Part shown: positions 55,889 through 63,921 of the stretch, piece by piece | Layout of the letters: each line of letters starts with the position of its first letter | How positions within the stretch are numbered: the first letter of the stretch is position 1 | Assembly: GCA_963729695.1 (NCBI GenBank) | Contig: CAVSOT010000010.1 | Coordinates: 47,339 to 111,338, forward strand | Length of the DNA stretch: 64,000 bases | Direction: 5' to 3' | DNA from: PALSA-693 sp963729695 | GTDB lineage: Bacteria > Actinomycetota > Acidimicrobiia > Acidimicrobiales > Palsa-688 | Notes under the pieces: model-generated | The model's input: only the letters and a program-made list of their open reading frames with translations | What the model was told of the DNA's origin: nothing | Databases searched by the model: none | Position numbers and translations under genes: made by a program

Positions 55889-56884
55889 TCAGCCGACGGC
55901 GGCGATGAACCTCTCCAGCTCGCCGGGAATGTCGCCACCGGCGGGTTGGAAGGCGATCTCGGTGACGCCGACCTCCTGAAGGCGACCGACTCGGTCACGC
56001 AGCTGCGCTGCGGTGCCGGTGAACGACATCTTCGGCAGCAGGCCTATGGCAGCCTCGACCGCGGGCCGGTCGCGATCTGTGACGCGAAGGAGATGACCTT
56101 CGTGGATCACCAGATGTCGCCGTTCGGCCGCCTCCTGTTCGACAGCGTCGCGCCACAACCGGCCGCCGGGAAGTTGGTCGACCGCGTCGGCGCCTCTGCG
56201 CTCGTAGGCGCCGTGATACACGACGGCCAACGCATGCCCGGCTGCGTCCATCACCCGCTCGTCGCTCAAGCTCTCGTTGTCGCCCAGGACGGTCCCGAAT
56301 GTAAGAACGCCGCGCCAGGACGGAAGCTCGTCTCCGATCGGGGGCGTTCCCGAACCGAAGACCCCGTCACCGATCGCGGCCGCGACCGCTCTTCCTTTCG
56401 GGCCGTCGGCGCCGATCAACAACGGCACGTGGACGGGCTCCCGCTCCAGCATCTTGATGACGGCGCCGTCCCAAGTGACCTCCTCGCCTCGAAGCAGGCT
56501 CCTCAGCGCTCGTACGTAGTCCGCCACGTCCGCCCACCGCATCGGCGGTTGACCGATCGTGTAGCGGCCGGAGAATCCCGCGCCGATCGCCGCCGCCACC
56601 CGGCCGGGCGCGAGCTCGGCGAGGCCGGCTATAGCAGCTGCGTTGACCATAGGGTGACGCAGCGACGGGATCAGCACTGCAGGTCCCAGTCCGATGCGGG
56701 ACGTTCGGTCCGCCGCCACGGCCAGGACCATCCACACGTCGGGGTACAACGCCGGCGAGTCGTAGCACCAGGCTCGCTCGTAGCCCAACTTCTCGGCGAG
56801 CGCGATATGGACGGGCGTGGAGACCGCGGGGGCGAAAGCGCAGGAGATGTGCAAGGGCGATGCCCCGTCCTGTACTTGTGTCAC
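55889..56884 (-). CDS. Luciferase-like (LLM class) F420-dependent oxidoreductase
   Basis: 331 residues. AEKLGYERAWCYDSPALYPD, AADRTSRIGLGPAVLIPSLR and ELAPGRVAAAIGAGFSGRYT are typical of the luciferase/methylene-H4MPT-reductase-like fold. GTG start overlaps the stop of the upstream alcohol dehydrogenase (GTGA), so the two are co-translated. Likely F420-linked redox step; substrate unknown. Confidence 0.87.
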   Translation of the reverse strand: MTQVQDGASPLHISCAFAPAVSTPVHIALAEKLGYERAWCYDSPALYPDVWMVLAVAADRTSRIGLGPAVLIPSLRHPMVNAAAIAGLAELAPGRVAAAIGAGFSGRYTIGQPPMRWADVADYVRALRSLLRGEEVTWDGAVIKMLEREPVHVPLLIGADGPKGRAVAAAIGDGVFGSGTPPIGDELPSWRGVLTFGTVLGDNESLSDERVMDAAGHALAVVYHGAYERRGADAVDQLPGGRLWRDAVEQEAAERRHLVIHEGHLLRVTDRDRPAVEAAIGLLPKMSFTGTAAQLRDRVGRLQEVGVTEIAFQPAGGDIPGELERFIAAVG

Positions 56885-57933
56885 GCCGACTCATTCGGGA
56901 TGATGACGGCACGTCCCCTGACTTCACCGGCAGCCAACGCCCGGTAGGCGTCCAACGCCCGTTCGAGCCGATAGACGCTGGTCTGGGGACGGATGAGGCG
57001 GCGCGCTGCGAGCTCGAGCACCTCGGCCAACTCAGGTCTGGTGCCCCAGTAAACCGACTGCACGGACACCTCGTAGGCCGGGTTCAGGAAGCTGAACGCG
57101 AGGGAGCCGCCTGCGACACCGACGATGGTCAGGTCGCCGAGAGACCGGGTGCAGGCGGCGGCGGTCGCCAGCGTCGCGTCGGAGCCGACGCAGTCCAGAA
57201 CCAGATCGGCACCTCGCTTGCCGGTCGCCGCCCTTACCTCCCGCACCGCCGTGTCGCCGGCCGCGATGGCGCTATCGGCGCCGAGCGACACCGCAAGGGC
57301 CAGGGCGTCGGATCTGGTGTCGACCGCGATTACCTTTGCTGGGGAAGTCGCCTTGAGGATCTGTACGGCCAGATGCCCGAGACCCCCGACACCGAGCACG
57401 ACGGCCGTGGAGGTTGGGTCGAGCTTCGGGAGCGACCGCCGCACGGCGTGGTAAGGCGTGAGCCCCGCGTCGGTGAGCGGGGCCGCCTCTGCCGGGCTCA
57501 GTCCGTCGGGTAGGGGTAAGAGGTAACGCGCGTCGGGCACCAGCATGTAGTCGGCCATCCCGCCGTCCACACCGAGGCCGCACCCCGCTCCGCCATGAGG
57601 ATTCCTCGGGCCTTCGCAGTAGTTCTCCATACCGACGCTGCAGCGCGCACAGGTTCCGCAGCCCCAGGCGCCGTACACGGCAACCGGCTGACCCGGTTCA
57701 ACCGACGTCACGCCAACGCCGACAGAATGGACCCATCCGGCGTTCTCATGACCCAGGGTGAACGGTAGCGAAAACGGAACTGTGTCGCCCCTGCCGTGCA
57801 TCATGTGCAGGTCCGAATGGCACGCCCCGGCCCCGCCGATCCTGACCACGACCTGCCCGGGTGCCGGCACCGGTTCGTCGACCTCGACGAGTCGGGCTTC
57901 CTGATGCCAGGTGCTGATCTGCAGGGCGCGCAT
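56881..57933 (-). CDS. Zinc-dependent medium-chain alcohol dehydrogenase
   Basis: 350 residues. Catalytic zinc residues in GAGACHSDLHMMHG and LGHENAG, structural zinc cysteines CGTCARCSVGMENYC, and the nucleotide loop GVGGLG. NAD(P)-linked oxidation of an alcohol. ATG start. First of a two-gene unit with the LLM gene; a decayed second alcohol dehydrogenase lies just upstream on the same strand. Confidence 0.92.
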   Translation of the reverse strand: MRALQISTWHQEARLVEVDEPVPAPGQVVVRIGGAGACHSDLHMMHGRGDTVPFSLPFTLGHENAGWVHSVGVGVTSVEPGQPVAVYGAWGCGTCARCSVGMENYCEGPRNPHGGAGCGLGVDGGMADYMLVPDARYLLPLPDGLSPAEAAPLTDAGLTPYHAVRRSLPKLDPTSTAVVLGVGGLGHLAVQILKATSPAKVIAVDTRSDALALAVSLGADSAIAAGDTAVREVRAATGKRGADLVLDCVGSDATLATAAACTRSLGDLTIVGVAGGSLAFSFLNPAYEVSVQSVYWGTRPELAEVLELAARRLIRPQTSVYRLERALDAYRALAAGEVRGRAVIIPNESA

Positions 57934-58023
57934 TCGGCGATAGTACGCGACCCGTACGGCCGAGAGGGATGGTGTCGAGCGACCATCTCTGAACTATGCC
58001 CGGGCGCCACTTCTCGGCACATG

Positions 58024-58622
58024 TCAGAGCCCTGGCTCGACCAGTATTTTCCGGTCGTGCGAACCCGATTCGAGATCTTGAAACGCTTGGCCGACGGCGT
58101 CGAGCGGTACCGAACCGGTGACGAACGTTTCCGGGTGCAGAGCGCCGCTGTCGAGAAATCGGGCTGCTGCTACGAACCGTGTGTAGGCCCACCGCGAGCG
58201 GCTCGACGAGGGCCCCGTACTCCTCGAGATCCAAGCGGATGCCGATCGACGTGGCTGCCGCCACCCTAACGAACTCGGCGAAGGCTCCGCCCGACGCGCC
58301 GAGCCCCAGGAACTCGACCGTCTCACAGTGCGCCGGCTCGCGGCGCGAGGCACCAACGGCTGGGGCGGCACGAGCGGAGGGGAAGGGACGCGGCGAATTG
58401 TCCCGTACGTCAACCTTCGACACCGGCTCCGACGGCCACGACCTCGCCACAGAACTCGTGACCGAGCACTGCGCCGGCCGGAAACCGCTTGTAGGACTTG
58501 AGGTCAGAACCGCAGATTCCACAAGCGCGCGCTCGTAGCACGAGCTCGCCGTAACCAGGGGCGGGATCGTCGAGGTGGATGATCTCGGAGCTCCCCGATC
58601 CCGTCAGTGCCGGCGCTCGCAT
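58024..58622 (-). pseudogene. Decayed zinc alcohol dehydrogenase
   Basis: Three frames hold consecutive pieces of one dehydrogenase. The N-terminus has ACGICGSDLKSYK and AVLGHEFCGEVVAVG, ending in a stop near 58410. A middle piece has GGAFAEFVRVAAATSIGIRL and VEPLAVGLHTV. The C-terminal tail has GSVPLDAVGQAFQDLESGSH to a stop at 58024. The nucleotide-binding domain is missing, so this is a deletion plus frameshifts. Confidence 0.85.
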
Positions 58623-58680
58623 CAGCAGTCTCCTCCTGTGAGGCGTAAAAGCCCGGCCTGAACGTCCCGTGGCCCTGAGG

Positions 58681-59259
58681 TCAGGCCGTGACCTCGGATC
58701 TCAGTTCGATCCAGCGCTCGCCGTGCTCCTCGGCGACGGCGGCCATGCGCCGCCAGCGCTCCAACTGACCGCCAGGGATTTGCATGTCGAAGGACGTCTG
58801 CGCCCGAAACTCCAGCACTACGGCGCCGTCGGGGCCCGCCTCGTACGCGTAGAGTGCACCGCTAGGGACGAAGAAGCCATCTCCCGCGTGTAGCTGCTGC
58901 GCTCCCATGATTATGGACCCTTCGACAACGTAGTAAAGGCAGGCACCGCTGTGGCTATGACGGGGCAACACATAGTGCGGCGCCAGCCACGCCCTCACAA
59001 GGCTGTAGCCCTCATCGCCCTCGCCCCGAAACACGAGGGTGTCATGGATGCCAAGGGCTACGGTCGGAGAGCGTCGACCGTCCTCGGCCAGGGCCTTCCG
59101 GTCCACAGGATCGAACACCGGCGGTGACATGGCGCCAGACGTCGCCAGCGGGACAGCGTCCTTGCCACGGTAGAGCTTGATGCCCCGCAGGACCGGCCTC
59201 CCCGCAGTTGACTCGTCGGGGTCACCCGAATCGGTACGCCCGCTCAACTGTTCTGCCAT
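58681..59259 (-). CDS. Cupin-domain protein
   Basis: 192 residues from an ATG (AEQLSGRTDSG) a few bases after GGGAGG. The cupin motif 1 appears as LPRHSHSGACLYYVVEGSI and motif 2 as HAGDGFFVPSGALYAYEAGP, giving a small beta-barrel that may bind a metal. Function could be a dioxygenase, isomerase or sensor. The perfect motif palindrome lies 20 bases upstream of the start, between promoter and ribosome site. Confidence 0.8.
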   Translation of the reverse strand: MAEQLSGRTDSGDPDESTAGRPVLRGIKLYRGKDAVPLATSGAMSPPVFDPVDRKALAEDGRRSPTVALGIHDTLVFRGEGDEGYSLVRAWLAPHYVLPRHSHSGACLYYVVEGSIIMGAQQLHAGDGFFVPSGALYAYEAGPDGAVVLEFRAQTSFDMQIPGGQLERWRRMAAVAEEHGERWIELRSEVTA

Positions 59260-59278
59260 CACAGCCTCCCGATGAGTC

Positions 59279-59290
59279 GACATCGATGTC
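59279..59290 (-). promoter_or_regulatory. 12-bp palindromic motif directly upstream of the cupin gene
   Basis: GACATCGATGTC, exact. On the - strand CTTATT abuts it and could be a weak -10, placing the start point inside the motif. The next 12-bp-motif copy to the left is 14 kb away, at 44845. Confidence 0.55.
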
Positions 59291-59562
59291 AATAAGGGAC
59301 GCTACTCCGTTTCGGTGCGGGCGACAAGGGGATGTCTCTGGGCTAGACGCGGTCACAGACTGCCGACTCGGGATGGATCTTTGTTGGCCGAATTCCGCTA
59401 CCCGACTTGGACGAGCTGCCGCATCGGGCAGCCGGTATCGGGACCGCACGTTGAGCACCGCCCCCCGCAGATGGGAAACGCCACCATGATCGAACGGGTC
59501 TGACAGGGTTCGGTTTTGCCGCAAGTACATTCGACAGCGGTTAGAAGAGAGATTGGCCCCAG
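59291..59562. other. Intergenic, nothing recognised
   Basis: About 270 bp between the cupin gene and TetR copy 2. A T-rich run (59585-59590) lies just inside the 3' end of the TetR gene. No gene or strong hairpin is seen. Confidence 0.4.
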
Positions 59563-60261
59563 CTAGCGCCGCAAGTCGCTTCCTTTTTTTCCTCGAACTC
59601 CGGTTTTCTCGTCGCGGGTGTCGATTCCGAGGGCATTGGCCCACAGCAGGCTGAGCTGCTCGACGGCCTCGTCGAAGTCGTACTCGCGGTAACCCTGGGT
59701 GAGCCAAAGTTCTGCGAATCGTCCAATCATCGATCCGAGGGCGTCAGCAGCGATGGCGGGGTTTACCCGTTCGTCGGCCTCGCCTTGGTTCTGGAGCCGC
59801 TGGATCAGTCGCTCGGCTCGTTCTGCAAAGTGCCTTTGGCTGGCCATGCGCGCTGCGTTGACGTAGGAGTCGTAGCGAGAGACCTGCTCAATCACGCCCA
59901 TTAGCCGCGCTTCGCTGCGGTACCGTTCCAAGTAGCGCCGATTTGCGTCATGGATGCGCTCATGGGCCGAGATGTCGGTCGGTCTCGGCTTGCCATCGTA
60001 ATCGGGAGGAGCGCTCAGGCGGTTCTCTTGGGCTTCGGCAACCTCCCTGAATATCTGTTCCTTGGATTCGAAGTAATGGTAGAAAGCGCCGTAAGAGACC
60101 TTCGCTTTGGCCGCTATGTCCACGATACGGGCGTCGAGGAAGCCGTCTCGCTCGAAGACCTGCTTGGCTGCGTTCACCAACTTGCCTCTCGTCAGCTCCC
60201 CTCTGCGAGACCGCGGCACAGCGGCGGGCTCGGGTAGCTGGTCGGTTCTGGCCTTCGGCAA
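59563..60261 (-). CDS. TetR-family transcriptional regulator, copy 2
   Basis: About 232 residues from the same TTG start as copy 1 (32141-32851). Identical except for the final residues: here the protein ends DEKTGVRGKKGSDLRR, whereas copy 1 ends in a different tail next to a MITE. Same helix-turn-helix (IVDIAAKAKVSYGAFYHYF). It lies between a motif-bearing cupin gene and an acyl-CoA synthetase operon. If active, both copies should recognise the same operator and respond to the same ligand. Confidence 0.9.
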   Translation of the reverse strand: MPKARTDQLPEPAAVPRSRRGELTRGKLVNAAKQVFERDGFLDARIVDIAAKAKVSYGAFYHYFESKEQIFREVAEAQENRLSAPPDYDGKPRPTDISAHERIHDANRRYLERYRSEARLMGVIEQVSRYDSYVNAARMASQRHFAERAERLIQRLQNQGEADERVNPAIAADALGSMIGRFAELWLTQGYREYDFDEAVEQLSLLWANALGIDTRDEKTGVRGKKGSDLRR

Positions 60262-60328
60262 AGTGTCGTCCTCTCCACGTCGGTCGGCCAGTGACGTCAC
60301 CCGGCCACCGAGCACATACCCGATTATG
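59613..60328. repeat. 716-bp duplicated block carrying the TetR gene (copy 2)
   Basis: Partner of 32203-32918; same orientation. Flanks on both sides are unrelated between copies and no transposase or inverted repeat bounds the block. Confidence 0.95.
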
Positions 60329-60659
60329 GCAGCGAGGTGTGTCGTGCCGGTGAAATCTCTCCAGTACCGGGGACCGCCGGGTCGAGCTGCGCGCCGGCCG
60401 CCCCCGCTGACGTGGAGCGGCAGATGGTGAAGGTCGCCCTTGTCACCGGCACGACGCTGCTGGTCGGCGACGTGGGACCACCAGCTGAGGTAGCTCAACC
60501 TGCCCAAGATCGCCGCCGCGCGGGTAGAGGCGCCCTGCCGCCAGCACGATCGACTGGACTTGCGGCCGATGCGGCGATCGGCTGCACGAGGATCGACCTG
60601 CGGGCCACCAACAGCCTCGGCCCGCACGCGACCGCATCGGTCCAGGTGACGCTGCCGTG
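60329..60659 (+). other. Interval with a possible MaoC/hotdog C-terminal fragment
   Basis: A + frame ending at 60663 (overlapping the synthetase stop) finishes IDLRATNSLGPHATASVQVT, then LPC. This resembles the N-x-G ... V-x-LP end of MaoC-like acyl dehydratases. No hotdog core is readable upstream, so at best it is a remnant. Nothing else is seen in the interval. Confidence 0.3.
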
Positions 60660-62318
60660 TTAGTCCTCGGCGAAGGGGACTCTCTCGTTTGCCTCTAGCA
60701 GGTGTTTCACCACCTTGCCGGCGGCATTGCGGGGCAGGCGGTCACGGAACTCGACGTGGGCGGGCACCTTGAAGGGCGCGAGCACCTGGGCTGACCATGC
60801 CCGAACGGCCGGGGCGTCGAGCGTCGACGCTGGGCGGCGGACGACCACGGCCTTCACCTCCTCGCCCAGCTCCTTGTGTGGTACGCCCACCACGGCCACA
60901 TCGTCGACGTCCGGGTGCGAACGCAGCCGGTCCTCGATCTCGGCGGGATAGATATTCTCGCCGCCGCGCAGGATGAGGTCGCTGCGCCGGCCCTCGATGA
61001 ACAGCATGCCGTCTGCGATGAAGCCGAAGTCGCCGGTGCGGTACCAGCGGTCGGCGTTGAGCGCGGCCGCCGTCGCCTCGGGGTCGCGGTGGTAGCCAAG
61101 GAACACCGAGGCGCTGCGAATCTGGATCTCGCCGACCTCGGCGTCCGAGAGTTCGTCGTCGCCCCCGGACTTGCATACGCGGAGTGAAGCAGCGGGCGGG
61201 GGGCCGCCCACGTTCCCCGGCTTGTCGAGCAGTCCCGGCATGGCTGCGGTCGCACCGGTGCCGTTGGTCTCGGTCATCCCCAGACCCACGAGCAGCCCGT
61301 TGCGCGCTTGGGGGAACGCCTGACCTAGACGCTCGAGGAGCGCCGGAGCCCACACCGAGCCTCCGCCGACGATCGATCGCAGGCTCGAGAGGTCGTAGCG
61401 GTCCCGGTCGGGGTGCTCGAGGAGCCGCCAGGCCTGGGTCGGCACCAGCCGCCAGGTCGTCACCCGATGCTGCTCGGTCAGGGCCAGCTGGTGTTCGGGC
61501 GTCCACTTCCCAGGCGGTGGCATGTAGACGATCTTCGTTCCGTTGCCCATGGACGAGATCGCCTGGCAGTTCAGCCCTGAGATGTGGAAAAGGGGAAGCG
61601 CGGCGACCTCACATGGATTGGGAGTCGAGGCGCCCGCCGCCGCGCTTCGAAGGGCGATCGACTGCATCCAGTGAAGGTTGTTGCGATGGGTCAGCACCGC
61701 GCCCTTCGACCGGCCGGTGGTGCCGCTCGTGAACAGGATCACGAAGGGGTCGTCCTCGTCGATCGGCGTGTCGGGCAGCTCGGCGTCGACAGTCGACCAC
61801 GCCGGCCACACGTCCGCGAGGTCCACGCGGGGTAGTGACGGGATCTGGCCTTGAAGGCGGTCGAGCCTCGGGCCGTCGCCGATCAGCAGCGCCGGCTCGG
61901 TCAGCTCGATCCCATGCTGGAGCTCGGCGCCGGTCCACCAGCCGTTGAGCTCGACGAGGACGCCTCCAAGGACAGTCACCGCCCAGGCCACGATCACGTG
62001 TTCGTACCTGTTGGCGGCGGCGACGGCGACGTGGTCGCCGCGGCCGATGCCGTGCTCCTCCCGAAGTTTCGCCGCGGTTGCCGCCACGAGCCGGGCGGCC
62101 TCGGCGAACGAGACCGTCTGATCGCCGTGGACGAGATAGGGCCGGTCGCCGAAGCTGGCGGCGCCTTGCTCGAGCAGCGCCCGTAGGTGGGGGAGGCGAC
62201 GCACGAACACCTCGTGCCGCACACCGAGCACCTCGTTCTCCGCGATCTCGAACGGCGCCCCTGGCCCGAGCAGCTCGCCGTACTGGTCAGCCGGAGGCGT
62301 CCAGCGCAGGACGGTCAC
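60660..62318 (-). CDS. AMP-forming acyl-CoA synthetase (FadD-like)
   Basis: 552 residues. P-loop ILFTSGTTGRSKGAVLTHRN, RWYRTGDFGFIADGMLFIEG hinge, RNAAGKVVKHLL catalytic Lys region. GTG start overlaps the DUF35 stop by four bases. Third gene of the thiolase-DUF35-synthetase operon; it would supply the CoA thioester consumed by the thiolase-DUF35 pair. Over-represented basic shadow frames on both strands reflect high GC, not real genes. Confidence 0.93.
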   Translation of the reverse strand: MTVLRWTPPADQYGELLGPGAPFEIAENEVLGVRHEVFVRRLPHLRALLEQGAASFGDRPYLVHGDQTVSFAEAARLVAATAAKLREEHGIGRGDHVAVAAANRYEHVIVAWAVTVLGGVLVELNGWWTGAELQHGIELTEPALLIGDGPRLDRLQGQIPSLPRVDLADVWPAWSTVDAELPDTPIDEDDPFVILFTSGTTGRSKGAVLTHRNNLHWMQSIALRSAAAGASTPNPCEVAALPLFHISGLNCQAISSMGNGTKIVYMPPPGKWTPEHQLALTEQHRVTTWRLVPTQAWRLLEHPDRDRYDLSSLRSIVGGGSVWAPALLERLGQAFPQARNGLLVGLGMTETNGTGATAAMPGLLDKPGNVGGPPPAASLRVCKSGGDDELSDAEVGEIQIRSASVFLGYHRDPEATAAALNADRWYRTGDFGFIADGMLFIEGRRSDLILRGGENIYPAEIEDRLRSHPDVDDVAVVGVPHKELGEEVKAVVVRRPASTLDAPAVRAWSAQVLAPFKVPAHVEFRDRLPRNAAGKVVKHLLEANERVPFAED

Positions 62319-62713
62319 GCCGGCCGGAACTGCACCAGCGTCACGTCGCCGACGTCCTCGAACGCGGCGATCACGGGCATATCGATGTGTACGACATCGG
62401 GCTCGACGTCAACGATGTTCGTCGTCAGCTTGGGCCCCTCCTGGAGCTCGACGACCGCGATCACATACGGCACCCGGTCGGCGAAGGCGGGATGGGTAGG
62501 CCGCCGGGCAACGGTGTAAGTGAAGACCCTCCCCTGACCCGACGCCTGTACCCAGGACAACGCGTCGCGGCCGCACGCAGTGCACAGGTAGCGGGGGTAG
62601 AAGACGTGCGTTCGGCAGGCGTCGCACCGCTGGATCCAGACCTCGTGTCGGCGGGCGCCGTCCCAGTACGGCTGCGTCAGCGGGGAGGGGTGGGGGAGTG
62701 GCCGGTCGATCAT
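62315..62713 (-). CDS. DUF35/OB-fold zinc-ribbon protein
   Basis: 132 residues. Zinc ribbon C-x-x-C pairs (RCDACRTHVFYPRYLCTACG) followed by an OB fold (GRVFTYTVARRPTHPAF, PYVIAVVELQEGP). These proteins bind CoA-linked substrates for, or act with, thiolase-like partners; in steroid degradation the DUF35 part of ChsH2 joins Ltp2 to form an aldolase. ATG overlaps the thiolase stop (ATGA), supporting a physical complex. Confidence 0.9.
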   Translation of the reverse strand: MIDRPLPHPSPLTQPYWDGARRHEVWIQRCDACRTHVFYPRYLCTACGRDALSWVQASGQGRVFTYTVARRPTHPAFADRVPYVIAVVELQEGPKLTTNIVDVEPDVVHIDMPVIAAFEDVGDVTLVQFRPA

Positions 62714-63858
62714 CGCGTCCCGAGGATCAAACTCGCCTGTTCCCCCATCACACCGCCGTTCCCGTGCACGAACGCGACCTGCAGGTCACGCACCTGCCGT
62801 CCCTCGGCCCGCCCTTGGAGCTGCCGGACGGCCTCCGTAACGTGGCTCATCCCGCCGGCCATCCCGGACTGCCCGTAGGAGAGCTGTCCACCGTGTGTGT
62901 TCACGGGGAGATCTCCGTTCCACCGCAGGTCGTGCTCCTCGACGAAGCGCCCGGCCGTGCCCTTCTCGCAGAAGCCGGCATCCTCGAGCGTGAGCATCAC
63001 GGTGATCGTGTAGCAGTCGTAGATCGACAGCAGCCCGATGGTGCGCCGATCGACGCCGGCCATCGCGAAGGCGCGGTCGGCCGAGGGCTTGATCGCGGTG
63101 GTCGTCAGCGCTGGCGCATATGTGGCCGACCAATGGGTGACCTGCTCCCCGATGCCGAGCACCGGCACGGGCTGGTGCCGGACGTCGGCCGCCCGCTCGG
63201 TCGAAGTCACGAGCACGGCTGCCGCGCCGCCCGTAGGCATCACGATCTCGAGCAAGCGCAACGGATCGACGACGAGGGGCGACTCGACCACGTCGTTGAC
63301 GGTGATCGGCTTGCCGTAGAAGATCGCTTCCGGTGTCACGCACGCGTTGTCGCGCTGGTACACGGCTACGAGCGCTCGTTGCTCGTCCGTTAGCGAAAAC
63401 TCGTGCATGTACCGCTTGGCGATCATGGCGTAGCCGTAGTTGGCGCCGGTGCCACCGTAGGGCTCCTCGAACTCCGCGGTGGGCGACAAATCCTGGATGC
63501 GCCAGCCACTGGCGTTGGCCGACCGGGTGGAACCGGTGAGGCATAGGCACGTCGTGCAGAGGCCAGCGGCGATAGCCATCGCCGCTCGCCCGACCATGGC
63601 CGCTCCGGTCGCGCCACCGTGGTCTACACGTTCCGCGAACCCGGCCTCGATGCCCAAGTGCTCGATAGCGACGACGGCTCCCATGGCGGTGTCGATGTTG
63701 TGCACGATCAGGCCGTCGACTTCGGCCATGGTCAGTCCGGCGTCGTCCAGCGCTAGGGCCGCCACCTTGCTGAGCAGGCTCATTCGTGTCTCGGCGCCCG
63801 TGTCGCGACGTGGTGGGATCTCACCGATGCCGACGATGGCGGCCTTCCCCCGGATCAC
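62710..63858 (-). CDS. Thiolase-superfamily protein lacking the nucleophilic Cys (Ltp2-like aldolase candidate)
   Basis: 382 residues from a GTG (IRGKAAIVGIGE); TACAGT lies six bases before it, so the mRNA may be leaderless. Overall thiolase fold (AAIVGIGEIPPRRDTG, NTHGGQLSYGQSGMAGG, HGNGG). The nucleophile position reads DHGGATG: Gly82 in place of Cys. Loss of this Cys is known in Ltp2, which with a DUF35 partner performs a retro-aldol cleavage instead of thiolysis. The gene overlaps a DUF35 gene here too, so an aldolase role is a reasonable inference. Confidence 0.85.
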   Translation of the reverse strand: MIRGKAAIVGIGEIPPRRDTGAETRMSLLSKVAALALDDAGLTMAEVDGLIVHNIDTAMGAVVAIEHLGIEAGFAERVDHGGATGAAMVGRAAMAIAAGLCTTCLCLTGSTRSANASGWRIQDLSPTAEFEEPYGGTGANYGYAMIAKRYMHEFSLTDEQRALVAVYQRDNACVTPEAIFYGKPITVNDVVESPLVVDPLRLLEIVMPTGGAAAVLVTSTERAADVRHQPVPVLGIGEQVTHWSATYAPALTTTAIKPSADRAFAMAGVDRRTIGLLSIYDCYTITVMLTLEDAGFCEKGTAGRFVEEHDLRWNGDLPVNTHGGQLSYGQSGMAGGMSHVTEAVRQLQGRAEGRQVRDLQVAFVHGNGGVMGEQASLILGTR

Positions 63859-63921
63859 ACTAGGACTGTATCGGTGTTCATACCCGGACCGGAGCACTGT
63901 GCTGGGCCGCGCCCCCGTGAG

